A stretch of 64,000 bases of DNA, taken from Branchiostoma floridae. Taxonomy: Eukaryota; Chordata; Leptocardii; Amphioxiformes; Branchiostomatidae. The notes under the pieces are model-generated. The model did not search any database, was not told where the DNA came from, and worked only from the letters and a program-made list of their open reading frames with translations. The number at the start of each line of letters is the position of its first letter. Position 1 is the first letter of the stretch. The stretch is taken from the NCBI RefSeq assembly GCF_000003815.2, contig NC_049981.1, forward strand, positions 14,716,581-14,780,580, written 5' to 3'. Shown here piece after piece: positions 49,208 through 63,452 of this stretch. The position numbers and the translations under genes are program-made.

Positions 49208-52200
49208 TTTTTGCCGAATTCTGCGATCCCGGAACCCCATAGGAAAGCATGGTGGAGACAGGCATTCTACACAGACTCGATGGTGAAGCAACATGGTAAC
49301 TCTATCCATGCCTTTGCTTCTAATTGAAAGAACACAATTCAGTTCAGCAAAATGTAGAAGTAAACGATGCCTAACGGAAACAACAGACGATAAACTGGAT
49401 GGTGAGTGTGAGGGAGTGCTTCTTTTCACGTTCTGCCTCTTGGAAACTTTGGGGCGTGTAGGTACGTTTCTCTGGGAACCGTTTAAATTTGTGTTGAAAC
49501 GTTTGATTTGTGTTCATCTGATTCTGCTATTTATTTCTTTGGTTGATTTGAGTTCATGTTGATCAGTGGTACTGCCAGACTGAATTCTGAATATCAAGAG
49601 TACCTTTTCAATTCTAATCAATTTAATGAAGCTGATGCGAAAACGAAACATTCGGTACTGCAAAAGATGACCCAAATCTGCCCCGCTGGAAATTTACGGC
49701 CACAACAAATCGTTCAAATTGACCAAACGACGCAGTTATAGCATGACCTACTTCCGTAATCTCATCGTATAGTATACGTAGACAGCCATGACAGCAGCAA
49801 TGGACTCCACGGTACGTTGAGTAATAGTAATAATACTCATGTGTGATAGCTATGGGGAACCGCTATGATGCGCTATAATACTACTGGTGCTGTTATCTAT
49901 GAGAACACTCGAGAGAGCCAAATCATGAACTGCAGATTGAACCAACGAGCAATAACGTAACGACGGGCTTTTCATTCCATAAGGATATCCTTTATTTTGC
50001 GTTACCATGTCAAGATTTGGAAATCTTGCATAACATGAAAGTATTGAAATATCAAACTGAAGAAAAAGGCATCGCTAGCTCTAATTTCTAAGTTTAGACA
50101 TTCATGGCGATGACACAGAAAGAAATATTTCCAAAACATATATTTTGGCGGCAAGGAAACATTTGTATTTGCACCATTCTAATTGAAAGGTTTCGTGTTT
50201 TACATCTAGTTATTAGACTATCAGAATCCCGACCCCCTTTAGTTTAACGACGTCGCCCTTTTACCCTGCCCCAGTTCTGCCAAACACGAAATTTACGATC
50301 AAAACAAACCCTTACTCGACGCAGATGAATATGTTAGCGACGATTCTCGCTCTGATATCGGTTTCGATCAATACGAATCTTTCACCTTGCACACACGGTC
50401 GCAGGAATATCAACATGGCGCGATTTTGTAGGATCTGAATGTGTTGACGCACAGCTAGTATATATAATCAACATGCATGTCATCCAATGGCCTATCCACA
50501 CGCTAATAAAGCTCTGCCAATCAAATTGTGATATTTTGTCGTTTGAACACATTATAGGAATTCTTTGCAGGCTCGTGCGTATGAAAATATAATGCTAAAT
50601 AATACAAAATATCATTCAGCTGGTACGCACTATTGGATCTAGAGGAATATTCTTACATATGTTCCAACTGACACAATGGCTTCCCAACGCTAATGTCACC
50701 GAGCGAATACTTCTAGTTCTACCGCATTTGGAAAGAAAATTTATGACTACAAAACAAATCGTTACTCAATTGATCGGATCGCACTCAAAACCTTCACGTG
50801 CGCGTATACGCGGCTCTTACGGTCACGAAAATAAATAGACATTTATTTTTCTGTAATAAAAATATTTCAAGTCTCGCGTGGATTTTTAAGGTACCATTTG
50901 TCTAAATACAATGGTCGAATGACTGCAAAGTGCTCTGAATATTCATAAAAAGTAAATACAGATGAGAAAAGTAATAAATTGACCGATTCAAGATCTCTAG
51001 TTCTATCCTCATCCTTTTACAGAGTTAAACCATAAACGAAGTCTATTCTCTTATGATAATAATGGAAACAATAGCAATTGAAGCTGTCGTTTATTCAGTT
51101 TACAGACTAGTAGAATAACCTGTGACTTATTCCCCAAGCTTGCTTAAGTAGTTCCGTTTCGTGGGTAGACATTACACAACAGCCTCTGCCTATATTGATG
51201 ATACGGATCAGAGTTTGCACTTTACAGCCTAAACTTTAGTAACCCGGAGTTTTCGTGGCTCCCCTCTGAGAACAAGCGACTGTTGCGCCTAACCTATAAC
51301 CTAGTAAGTCAACAACCCCGGACTTGTCATTGGACGCAGACTTTCGAATTAACTAGATTCTATTTTCGTCCCCAGCACCGTTACACATGCCATTGGTAAC
51401 CGTGTGTCCACGTTTAACCATATTTTACAGCTGCAGTGCCCCCTCCCTTGATTGGAACACTGTATTCCTAACTCCATGGAAACTCTACGTCATAGGTAAT
51501 GTAGAAGGATTGGAGTGGTGTTAGCCGGAGAAATGTCCACTCTAAAACGTTAATAGAATTTCGGTATTCCGTTCAGAGGGAATACAAGAATGTAACAACC
51601 TCTGAAAAACATTGCTTGACTAACTTCTCACGTAATCATGCAAACTAACTGTAATTTACAGAATGGAACAGGTCATAAACTCAGTAATGTCACGTTGAGA
51701 AAGCTCGTCTCTTTATTTTAAATCGTGACAAACAGCTTGCTACAATACCTGACGAGTGAGCGGGCGGCAGAGGTTTAGTTTGAACTCAGCGAGGTCACCA
51801 ATCATGACCTTACACCAATCCGCTTCCGAACACGCAGAGCCCAGGTAAACAAATGCTTGAAAATCGAAGGATCTAAGGTTTCACGGCAACAAAGGCGGCT
51901 GCGCGGGTCACATGTTCTGAGTTCCCGCGCTTTGAAAAGCGGCAGATTACTACCGGCCCGGGATAAAAGGTTGGAGGCGAGGTGAGGGGATTACATCAAG
52001 GTAGTAAGGGTATCAAACGATTCGGCGTGCTTTCCGTGCGTCAGATCAACACAAAGCATTGACAAACATTGCAAAACACAATGGTATAAAAAATATATCG
52101 AGGGTGCATGGGACATTGAAATACAAACGGTTCGTCGTATTTCTCTCTTTTTTTTTCTGCTGATGATCTCAATAAAATTGGTTCCAATGCAGCTGCTCCT

Positions 52201-53529
52201 AGAATTTGAATTAGAAACACTAGAGCTGATACTTGACAAGATTAAGTTTAGTTCCAGCTCTAACCGATTTCTTTATCCGGATCGATTTTAGGTAAACATT
52301 GGTGGACGGGGACCGCATTCTCTTCATCTGTCGCTTGATGCTACATTTGGTGTCAGCTGTCCCCGAAACCCAACACCGGTGTTAGCACATTTACTCCACC
52401 AATGGTCAAACTTGCCACCATTAATCTTCAATACCGTGACGTCCAAGTTCCGAAAACGTCTACCGTTGCCATGGCGACCCCACGCACCATGGCGACAACC
52501 CCCGCGCGACGAACTTGCCGAGTACAAACTTTGAAGGTCAAGTAGAGATAAATCAAAGAGGCCGTTGTGGCAGCACGTTTCCACATGAAAAGCATAGTCC
52601 TGTCTTTCTTCTTCATGAAATAATCATTGTATGACGAGTTTGGGCTGTTGAACCTGCTTATTTTGATATTAGGCCGCGTGTCCCCATGTAATATCTACAC
52701 CAGTAGGGTAGACATGGTTCCCCTGTACTAGCTATAGGCGATATTGAGTTACGTTTGTTTCACTTCAACAGCACAGGCGCTGAAAACTCCGCACTAAAAC
52801 GCAGCTGGATGATAAACTGGAAAGACAACAGACTAGCTTGTGCTTGTTTACCTGTCGTTTCAAGCAGAGCTGACCTTTCATGGGTCATCCATGAATCGGA
52901 ACTCGATTTTTGACCATTTTTATGCATGCTTCTTGTGCATCGATCTATAATTATAAATTTTCCTGTCGTAGTTTCTGTAATATCAAGTGGATAGTCATTA
53001 ACTGACATCCAACATATCCATTGTATACATCATTTATTTTTCATTTTTACTTTTTTTGTATGCTGAACTATATACCTGTTTTATATCGAATCATAGATTT
53101 TTAAAAATGTCATGATGATAACAAACATATCCACTGTTAGAAGTTTGAATGTTACGTTTCTGTTTCAAACTCCTCTATAACATAACAATGCCTATGATAA
53201 AAAGTAGCTCTAACCAGCGCCATGCCACAATGGTATAAAACCCTAAGCTACAGCAATGTCACCGCCAATTAAAAGGTTAAGTTCTTCCCCACCGCCCACA
53301 CGCAATTGGACTCGAGTTTTGACATCGCGCCAACTTTCATACACTTGAGCTCCCAAGTAGATACGGATACAACACTTCCGGCTTTGTTCGGTGACGCAAT
53401 CCGCACTGGGAACATGGCCAAAATGTGTTTGATACTTCCAACAAAAGATGAACACGTGCCCTCTTGGCACAGAGGAGATATACATTCACAATCCTATGTG
53501 GCATAGGCTATACAATATCTAGTAAGGGC

Positions 53530-53755
53530 ATGGTCACATACGCCGTAGGTTGTCGTACGATTTTCAAGCGTATAATTTCGTATAATCGTCGTATAATTTT
53601 CAAGCAAGCTGTGTCAGAATCAACTTAAGATGTAAGACTACCTTTTCGGCAATAAGACAAACAAGTGTTGTTCGACATATGCACGACTACCCCAAGAATG
53701 CCATGAGCCTCACTTGGCGATATTAGTACGATGATCGTACGACGAATGTGACCAT
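53530..53755. mobile_element. MITE with ATGGTCACAT termini (226 bp)
   Basis: The left end ATGGTCACATACGCCGTAGG and the right end CGTACGACGAATGTGACCAT form imperfect terminal inverted repeats of about 20 bp. The interior has repeated CGTATAAT and ATTTTCAAGC motifs. There is no coding capacity. The target duplication is unclear. Confidence 0.75.
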
Positions 53756-55139
53756 TTTCATATGGAACAGCTAAAAAAAAATACGGAATGCAGCCATTTA
53801 ATTTTCTCTTTTTCTCGTGTTCATTTCTATGCTACCTCTTCCACATGCCCGGCATAGTGTTGCAGTGGCTAGCTTACAAAAGCAAGCCGGAGCCTAACCC
53901 CTGCTTGAAGACCACGTGACTCATACATAACCACTGCAGTACTAGTAGCTGAGGACCCCGCCTCGCTACAGGTAGTGTTTTCCTCCGTTGTAACCGTTGC
54001 CAGTCGTTTGTTTGACCTGAATACACCGCTGTATTAAAAATAGAACTTCGGCTAACCCACAAGGCAAGTGGGAGGGTACAAGCGCAACCTAGAACAGCAC
54101 GCAAAGGTCAAACGTTTAACCACTTTGAAGTACAGGTGAACACACATCGTGTTGTACTGACGAAGTACTGACGTGATTAACACAAGCTAAAACTCGAGCG
54201 TCACAGCCACTAGAAACCACGATATCTGACTTCCTAGATTCCCATACTATTGAAGGATCACGCACTGGAAAGCCCTACAGCTAGCAGCGAGCATTCTTTG
54301 TAACCTAGTCAAGCAGAAAAATGTCAATATTGAATCCATTATTTTTCTACTTCATCAACTACCTAATTGTAAACAAAACACCTGAGTAGCCTATGACATC
54401 AAAGGTCAACAAGCACTTATCGCTGCGTGAGGCTCACAATAACAAGTTTATCAAGTCTTTCGAGCTGCTTTTCCCTTCAGGCAATAGCTTCAGCGCCAGC
54501 ACAAAACACCTGTGTGACCTATGACCCAAAAGGTCACATCCCACAAAGTATCAAGCTGTGACCTTTAAATGTATAGGTAAACAAAATTCGCTCTAAGCTC
54601 TAGGGGATACACAAACTTACGTCAATACCCAAGCTATAACCTTTCGGATTAATTAAACAAAATAAACGTTAAAGGGGCAGCGCCTGTCCTGAACTAATCC
54701 TAAATCTGTAACAGAGGCTCTCACGGGGATATCGGCGTCTTTCATCTAACCACTGTGACGTAGACTTTTGATAAATTTAATAATCAGTACTGACAGGTTA
54801 AGAAAACCAGTTGTCAGAAAAGCTGTTTTGAACAAATTTTCCACGTGTTTATGAACGATAATTCAATACTTGATCTACAGCAAAGAACTTTTGGAGTCAT
54901 CTTCACCGGTTCGGAATTTTTTCTTTCATTCAAAACTTTTGGCACATGAAAATTCTTCTGTTTACGGTATCTTCCAACGTACCACATGTTCCAAATGAAA
55001 GTCATATGAGAAGTTAGCTTTGTTGTATAACATGCTGAGTCAAGTTGTCATTTTCTTAGTTCATGATTACCTCTTGCCGACGTTTGCCTTACCCGAAACC
55101 AAAAACAAACAGAAAAACATGTTTTCAATCAATTCATTA

Positions 55140-55290
55140 TACGAGTTACAGAAGAAGCCCCTTTGAAAATGCAAATGGACGGTCGACCCTGGCCTTTATT
55201 TCGGACGCCTGGAATGAGTTACAACTGCACGTTCTTCATCGCCGGGATTTTTCAGTCGCGACTTCTGCCTTTAACCACCCGAATTGCACA
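55140..55290 (+). mobile_element. possible decayed non-LTR retrotransposon 3' coding end
   Basis: One plus-strand frame reads AFISDAWNEL, then DFSVATSAFN about ten residues later. This resembles the Phe-x-x-x-x-x-x-Trp-Asn-x-Leu-Pro ... Phe-Lys pattern near the C terminus of many LINE reverse-transcriptase proteins, but with a Gln where Pro is usual. No reverse-transcriptase core is nearby, so if real it is a 5'-truncated remnant. Confidence 0.2.
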
Positions 55291-56595
55291 GGAAATGGAA
55301 ATAAAATGGAAATATATGTCCGGCGTCAAAACAAAAAAATGAAAATAGTTGAAAACAATTCTAAAATTGAACGGTATTTTTTCCGTTTCCTAACTCTTTC
55401 CAGTCGGCACTGGTGTCAGATTTGGATCCACAGTAATTTAGTATTTCATAGCGATTCCACGTATGTACATTTCATCTTTAATGTGACAAAAACAGACTTT
55501 GTTGTACTGGGCATAATGAGTGGCATGGATGTCGTTCTACATTTCGTTCAAAAATAATCAAATAAAAGCAGAGATTCTACCTTCTCTACCACTTAGTACC
55601 AGAGCAAGAAATACAGCAACAGTAGATACAAAATACTTGATTTGCAAGAAAGAATCCAGTCAATTCAAAACGTCGCTACAATGTAGGCGATACCGGAAGA
55701 AAAATACATGATTTTTTTTCTATGTTATGTAACAAATAAACTATGGGGAATACAACACGTACCAAACTTTGCTGCCAAGGGAATCTGAATGTTCACCTTA
55801 CACGACCTCAGTAGGTTCAGCAAGAATTGTTCTAACTCATAGCCCGTACGGATTAGATGCGTGTTTACAAACAACCAGTTGGAAGATTTCCAAGGGGACT
55901 ACCTTTGGTTCGCGGTGTGTGCGTTCTTTGTCAGCGACAACAAAACGTCTCCGGTCATGTAATTTATGTAACATTGGCACCCTTCAAACTGCAGTCGAAT
56001 GTACACAAATCACAGACCTTCGCTGTTACATAATGGAGAACTAGGTACCGTGAAAAGTGTAGAAACGAAGTTACACCAGATGCTAAATCCGGAATACAAA
56101 AAAGAGAGTCTTCTTGACATATGACAGATGGCGGAATATCATAAACCGTAACTACCTTGGATCTATGTGGATCGTGCGTTGGAGAATAAAGGTGCCTAAC
56201 CCCTCTTCAAAAATAGCATTGTTGGCAACTACGTTGACAAGATTTATACTTTATATTCCCATGCAATAGACGACATAAGTGAACACACATGGACAGGGTG
56301 TCTGGATTGGCACACGCTATTTTCTACTGCTATTTTTTCATCTTCTTTTTTCTACGACTAATAATATTGAAAAATATCCAAGTTCGTAAAGAGGGTAGGT
56401 CTTTTACCAAACAAGAACCTTTATCTAAACATGAAAGCCCACTGCTTTCTTTATAAGCATGATAGATCTACATGCATTACATAAATTGCGTGATTCGCAT
56501 TGATATGCATCAATTTTGTTACCTGTGAACAAAGCCGACCGTTTATACGTATCGTAGCGATGTCCTGATCAGTTCACTCGCCACGGGTGTTTTAC

Positions 56596-56747
56596 TAGCC
56601 TCTACCAGGCTTCGTGGATCGGTGGTCTAATTGTAGAAATTGGACAAATAGAGTCTATAGTATGCTAAGGGAGTTAGCCGGCCAGAAGAGTACGTTTTCG
56701 TGGTGAGGATAATGATTCTACCGATCCACGGAGCCTGGTGGAGGCTA
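56596..56747. mobile_element. MITE (152 bp) with perfect 9-bp target duplication
   Basis: The terminal inverted repeats are about 28 bp: TAGCCTCTACCAGGCTTCGT at the left and ACGGAGCCTGGTGGAGGCTA at the right, with few mismatches. The element is flanked by GTGTTTTAC on both sides (56587-56595 and 56748-56756). A 9-bp duplication is characteristic of Mutator-like elements. No transposase is encoded, so an unlinked autonomous element would have mobilised it. Confidence 0.88.
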
Positions 56748-58561
56748 GTGTTTTACCGCCTCCTCCAGGCACGCGCTCGTTCCAACATCTACGTCAGAGC
56801 TAAACGAGATTTTATTCCACGGACGTAATCTTTACCAAATACGCAAAAATAAAGTGATAAGACAAAATGCCTAACAGGCATCATTCAGTTTATGTTCAAA
56901 GAGGGACCAAGTATATCTTATCTTTCGTATTGCTTGCTGTAGGCATATTCTTAAAGACCAACCCCGTACTATAAAACCACCCAATAAATTCGGCTAACGT
57001 AAACTACTAGAGCTCAGTCTTCTGTTCACTGTGGTGGAGTTCACATCGGGGAAGGCTGGCTGAGACGGCTGACCAACACAAGTTTATTTTCAATTCAATT
57101 TTGATATTAGGATACTACATTAGGTATTAAAGTATGATTATACATAAAGCTTTACCTAACCCAGAATATAAAGTAATGAAAATGCTGGCTTGTCTTACTC
57201 TGGTACTGTGAGACATACCTGACAGTTACATGTACAGTCTACATAGCCCCTGTTGGTACACTTGCAAACAGACACCACATTATTAGCCATATTTCTAGAC
57301 ACATAAATATCAGAGCTAATTCAGTTATAAGGAAGATTTTCAAGTTGCAATCATGTGTAGATACAAAAAGACATTTTGATACAAAGTTGGCAGAGCAGAC
57401 TTGAAAGTTTCAATTTGAACACAAGGTTGGTTCCCAAAATTCGAAAGTTGCTGTTATTAGGACCTCGATTATGTAACTTTGTTACAGCTATCTGGATCAT
57501 TCTGCAGGGTTTGATAGTGTTTCCTTGAAAACCAGTAGAGAAAAATATTTGAATTTTTGACCAGTATTTTATGCTAATCTGTCCCTGCCTTTGTTTCCAG
57601 TGTGTAGACAGTCTGAGATTTTTATTAGTTTATGTATTTATAGGGGTCAATTCACCCCTCTAGCTGCTGGGATGGTCACAGTAGGGAGTACTTCCTTAGT
57701 GCTGTGCCCAGGGCACTCCTGTTTGGTCTTTAATATTTCCTCCGCGTCGCCTCTCATACAGGGCAGGTTTTCTTCCGCTACCTTCCGGCGGAACTTCCGC
57801 CCTACCTTCGTTTGCTTTTGCAATTTCATAATGAGAAGGGACAGAAAATCTCGCTCCCTGGATGCCATCTACCGCTGATAGTAATTTGACACATCTACGG
57901 TAGGAACTAGAAAGGGCAAAAAATAGAAATTTGGTAACATTAGGATGTTGTATTTCTTCTTCACTTTTCTACGGGGGTCATATAATTGTTTTCTAAAATT
58001 GGCAACAAGGCCAGTGCACCGATCGGAAAGCAGAAGTAAATTATAAATGGGTGCAAATATATATCACATGCGTACTCAAGTGATCATTATCATCTTAGTT
58101 TCTTCAAAAATATTGAACCACATCACCGATTATTTTACGAGAAAAAAACTATTTTTAGAAATTGAAAAAAAACGCTTTCTTAGAAACACGCCGCTGCGAG
58201 GTAGGTGTTAGGTGCAGGTATTAATAAGTACCCAAGATCTTTAACATCTTTGCCGTCTAGCTTCTTCTTCTTGGTTTCAAATTCAAACCTTCAAATTGAA
58301 ATATGCCCTCCTCAAGCAGGTGAAAGAATCCCGCTGATTCTCAAGTATTTTTCAAACTCTTTCTCTTTCATCTCTTTCTCACTAATTTCAAGCGGCAGGG
58401 GAAATGTGCAAACCTGTAATAGATCTCTAGTCTTCTGGAAAAGACTAATAAAATGTTGAAAGAAAACGAATCCTTACATCTGCTTTGAGATTACTACCCG
58501 TTGGCCATCGTTTACATCAGCCCGTAAGTAAGCCCCTCTTTCCGGTCAATCTATCGCTTAC

Positions 58562-58604
58562 CTTGGTGCGCTTTCAAAGGGCCCCTTGTTCGGGCCTCCG
58601 CCAT
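58562..58604 (-). CDS. candidate short first coding exon, product unknown (unproven)
   Basis: An ATG in a strong context (GTCATGGCGG) opens 14 codons, MAEARTRGPLKAHQ, ending at a strong donor (CAAG/GTAAGC) in phase 1 on the receptor gene's strand. The phase fits the Ig1 exon, but the peptide is charged and cannot serve as a signal peptide, so a link to the receptor would be odd. It may belong to another transcript or be chance. Confidence 0.15.
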
Positions 58605-61600
58605 GACAGTTTAGTGATTTGACCTTGGAACGGCTTGATCATAAAGGAAGATTTACAATTGACCCCCCACCCTACCCCCCGAACGAAACATGCGCACAGG
58701 AGGCCAAACGACAAAAACATGTGCACAGCACAACCCATAGTTTAGGTTAATGGGGCCGTCATCTTGTCATTCGGGAGGCCATCGTTTACAAGGATGACAG
58801 AGCGGGTTGTTTGTGAACGTTGCTGTGACCTTGGGGCATTCCTAATCGTCATTCCTGGAGATCAACCGAAATCCCTGTGTGTTTGTACAACATGTCCCGC
58901 ACTCGCAGTCACCCGATGGAGGTCACAAATGTAGTTTTACTCACACAAGATGTCGTTCAGAAATGTTTCCCAGAAAACTCTGTCCCCGAAAAATGCCAGG
59001 CAACTACAATCTAAACTCTGAGGGAAAAAAAGTACACGTCTATCTCTACATAATATAATTCTATGGCAAAATCAGACAATGGTTCAAAGAACCTGCCTCC
59101 AACATTATCTTATTTCTCCGGAAAAGAGGGAAACATTGCGAATTTAACTTACCTACCGCATCATAAGATCTACAAAAATCATTCACATTAGCGGATTAAA
59201 GAAAAAGATTTTGAAGATATTTGCTCACTTAGCACTTTAAAAAAAATCACAACCTGACACTGACAGTCCTAGAAAGTATACCCTCATGAATCATGTATGC
59301 ACTTTTTTAACGGATATAATATATGCCGAATGCGTGTTACAATATTGTGCCAAATGCGGAGCAAGGGTATACTAGACAACCATGTGTGAAAATAGGAAAC
59401 TGTGTAAGAAATTAAAATGTTCAGAGTGTTGCATTCCTACGTGGAAAAAAGACAACTTCAACCCATCCCTCCATCACAGTAGCACACAACATCCAGAGGA
59501 CCCCGACCGCGGAAAAAACGGCCCGCGCGGTACGATTCAGAGTGTGCCATTCCCTAGAATTAATATGCCTCCATAACCGCCCACGCATTCGCCTGCGTGA
59601 ATATCAACACACAGAAAATCAATCCCGTGGCCTTGAACGCTGGGGGAGAAAGATGGAGGCCCTTAAAATACAACACGGCGCTGTGAGAAACACAAACGGC
59701 ACACCAAGAGAATTTGTTTATCAAACGCCTCCGCGAAATCTACGACAACAAAGCTTAGCAAATAATACAAAAAACGGACATAGGAAAGCGATTGCGAATA
59801 CGGCCATTTCATTCAGGATTTGGGTGGAACTCATCCTCCATTGCCCTACGTCACGCCCTAAAGATTCGCCGAGAACTGACGCCGCTAGAACGTAAACAAC
59901 TCGTAATCAATGCGTGGCCTTGAAAAGGCGGTGGACCCAGGTGTTTTCAGCGTAGAAAGGGGATTTGGCAGAATTCAACCGCCGTCATTATTGACAATAG
60001 GCAGGGTAGCTTCCAAAATCGCCGAGGGTCAATTGGACCACTCAACCCATTACAAATATAAACACACATGGTAAAGATTTTTGCCAGCATCTCCCGTCAA
60101 TGCTTGGGAACGATTTCACTACGTTGTTCTCAACAACAGGCCGCTCCTTCAACGGAGGGAGGCTTAAAAACCTATTCTATTGAGATCGATCCAGCGTTGT
60201 GACCCGTAGCCTACACAACATACGTCACGTTTTAAAGATAAACTGTACGCCCATAGAATGTGTATGCTGTGAGCACCGCTCTCCTAGCACTGAGTGTTTC
60301 TATTCACGGATTTACGCACCCCCAAAAATCAATAACAGATCCTTGACAGGGCTGCATATAGCGACACAATCCTATATTCCAACGACCTCAACCTGTTTCC
60401 AGTTGTTAAAAGAGACATTTTAACCTGATACAATTTTCTGCGAATGTTACACTAAAATGCAGTGAAAATCCTACTACCTCAGCAGAGGTTTCGGTCGGTC
60501 GCGATTTCTTGGGGGCTGGCAAACGAAAAAAACGCCAGCAGTAGAACTACCCCACCCCACCCCCAAAGTACTAGTAATCTCTGCCTGGAGAACACACCAA
60601 TCCTGCAAGCGTGCAATAGCACAACAGTGGTATACAGACATTCCTTCTGTACCTGGTATCAAGTTTGCCGACCTTTCATGTTAGCCGACACTAACCTCGG
60701 CAGGACATACTGTTATTTTTCAACTACGCGTGGTGCGTGAGTCCGACTGAACAAAGACAAATATTAAACTTAAAGATCATTCGAGGTGGTGTCCGCAAAA
60801 AAGTATTGGTCTGTACTAGGTCTTTACAACCGCGATCAGAGAAGAATGGATGGATGTACAGACAATTCGGCTCCGTAACTAGGCTACATAATGGATTGAA
60901 GTGTTTTTCCGTGGAATTTTCTTGTCAACAACAGGAAGGAATTTTCTAACCTTGCGGAGCGTTCACCCAGGACTGTACCAGGGAACCAAATAATAACGGT
61001 CACAAAACATCATCAAAGGTAGCTTCCGAAATGTTACATTGTTGATATATTGTTCTGTTTCAAGTTAGGAATAATGTTCTTCGGCGTAACCAAGGCGTAA
61101 CGTATAAACATGACAAAAACTTGTAGCCAAACTTGAGATTTGATTACGGAATGGGGGTCAAGAACCAAGAGATTTACAAGAAATTGATAATTGTGAAGGT
61201 AGCCCTCCAGTGACTCCAGAATTAAGGGCCAACGGTACAGGTCACATAACCTATATATAGAGACAACTATGATCGTCTTACTTAAATTTGCAAGACCGTC
61301 TAAACGACCCATACTGGAGAGTATCATTCCCCCAGTTAATACCTTTTCAAAAAAAGGAATACATCAGCAATTAAAATGAGGCTATATTTGTTGTGGACTT
61401 TTAATTCAGGTATCTAGCCTTTACACCGTATGTCACTCAAAATGTCGCGCAAAAAATAAATATACAGGTTGACCTCATAACCTCAAAATTGTACATTATA
61501 ACAATAATCAGGTAGAAGAGAAATTGCGTGCCCTTACAAGAATGAGCCGCGGGTAGGGAGGGGGGCACTTACAATTTGTAACGAGCTTTCGTTTGGTGAC

Positions 61601-63254
61601 CGGCCTGTTATTTTGAGTTGATTGCAAATAGGATTAAGCAGTGTGCCTTCAACATGACAAATCGTGGATTTAAGAGTGCTTTACAATTAAGCAGAGGATC
61701 AGTGACGCCTGTCGTTTCCATGTTTCTTAGAACAAAGTGAACAAACAACGTGAACATATGGTTCGAGCTGGGGGTACTGTACCGTTTCTGATTACAAATG
61801 ATGTAATGTTGACCTTCACAAACTATTTTCTGTTAATGGCAGGAAAAGCGTGATGGAACAACACAAAAATAGAAATACAAGGAAAAGGGGAATCCACGAA
61901 CACTCTAAGATATGAGGAGAAACTCCACATGGTAACAAAAGAATTATGAACCCACTGTCTCGAGAAAATAAATATACTGCAAGTGTGGGCTATCTGGATG
62001 TTCAGGATTTGGCCACGCCGTGACTTGCCATCTGCTATGTTACTACGGCATCAGCAGCATGAAAAAGAGCCTAACGCACAACATTTGGAACACACACATA
62101 CACAAAAAGATGGAGCAAAGACAGACTCGTTCTCCACCCGGAACACCCATGTCCTGGTTCCAATTAACTTCTCATATTGAAGATCAAAACAAGCGGAAAA
62201 TACGAGACCACTTTTACCGCCAACTCGTAAAACCTGACATAAAACCTTGGTAGAACTCAACAAAATTGGGCCAGCAGTGTCTACGAATACCAGAGTATCA
62301 TTTGTGCGGTGCAAGCAAGGTGTAAAGATGTGATAGACTCGTAGAGAAAAAAACAGCGACAGCCAAACCTAGCCGGGGACGGTTACCACAAGATAAAATA
62401 CAGTAACACCCACCTCCTTGACCTACGGAGCTACAATGAACCTTTACGAGCTGAACAATGTTCTTTCAGAAATCCCGTAAAAGGGGTGATTTCTAGACCT
62501 CCTGCTTCAAAATCTCGGCCATGACATTTTACGTTACTTAAGTTCTCTAAGCAGCAGATACAGTAGTCAATACCCGTACACAAACACACGGCAAGAAGAA
62601 ATTTTGTGAAGGCTAGATCTTCCCTCTTCCGCCAACAAACAGACACAAGGAAAACAAACGCCTAAAAAAGCACACTGTAGAAAAAAATTGACAACTTATG
62701 ATTAAATGCAAACGATACTGCAGGAGGATGTTGAGAAAGGAGAGATAATCTAAAATTTACGATACTGTTACAATCGACGACAATGGACGCAGAAGTACTC
62801 TTGAATAGAAACACTATGTTTAGATAATAGCAGAGATGTATGACCTACCATGGGTCACAAACCCTTGACTAGCAGAGCCGCTAGGACAAACATCATAAAG
62901 GTTTTCTGTTCAATGAGGCAAGCAAACACGTTTGACCAAGGGTTTCCCCGTTGTGAAAACAGGTTACATAACAAAGTTCAAAAACTGTGAGCTCACACAC
63001 ACAATAAGACAAAACCAAACTGGTTGATCTATCTTTTCATTTGGAATTCTGATCCCATGTTTTTGTTTGGTTTACTTTTTAGCTAGGACTTTGTCTTTAT
63101 TTACATCATACGATTCATGGGAACACTGCACATTTCATGTATGAATGCTTCAAAAGAAGATTTTAACTAAGTTAAAACACGACCTTCACCTGATATAACA
63201 CAAGACATTGATCAGGAACTGCGTTTATATATATATAATTTTTCTATCCTGCAG

Positions 63255-63452
63255 GGTTTGTATCAGTGCTCTGGCCGGTTGGACAGTGCTGATTCACAAC
63301 AGATGGGCACACCAAAATGGAAACCAGGCACATACATCTCGACAGCTTCTCGGGACAAGGATTTCTCTTCTTTCAAACACAGACCGGAGAGAAAGCAAGA
63401 TCATTTGATAGAGACTTTGAAACAAGAAACTTCCTATCTATGCAAGGATTAA
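63255..63452 (+). CDS. candidate terminal exon on the plus strand, product unknown (unproven)
   Basis: A good acceptor (TTTTTCTATCCTGCAG) is followed by a 65-codon open frame to a TAA, with a hydrophilic, protein-like composition: GLYQCSGRLDSADSQQMGT, then ASRDKDFSSFKHRPERKQD. No domain is recognised and no upstream partner is seen. A second frame is open over most of the same interval. Confidence 0.15.
   Translation, partial: GLYQCSGRLDSADSQQMGTPKWKPGTYISTASRDKDFSSFKHRPERKQDHLIETLKQETSYLCKD

Noticed and set aside
52848-53008. Minus-strand ATG frame MSVNDYPLDITETT ending at CAG/GTAAAC in phase 1
   Set aside because: Phase fits Ig1 but the peptide is hydrophilic with no signal sequence. About 50 open codons is unremarkable in AT-rich DNA.
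57591-57878. Overlapping open frames on both strands (95 and 73 codons), one beginning MASRERDFLSLLIMKLQ
   Set aside because: Both strands are open over the same interval and neither product is recognised. Cannot choose, and chance is sufficient.
59542-59895. 117-codon plus-strand open frame in CpG-rich DNA
   Set aside because: Starts from GTG rather than ATG, overlaps another open frame, has no known domain and no clear exon borders.
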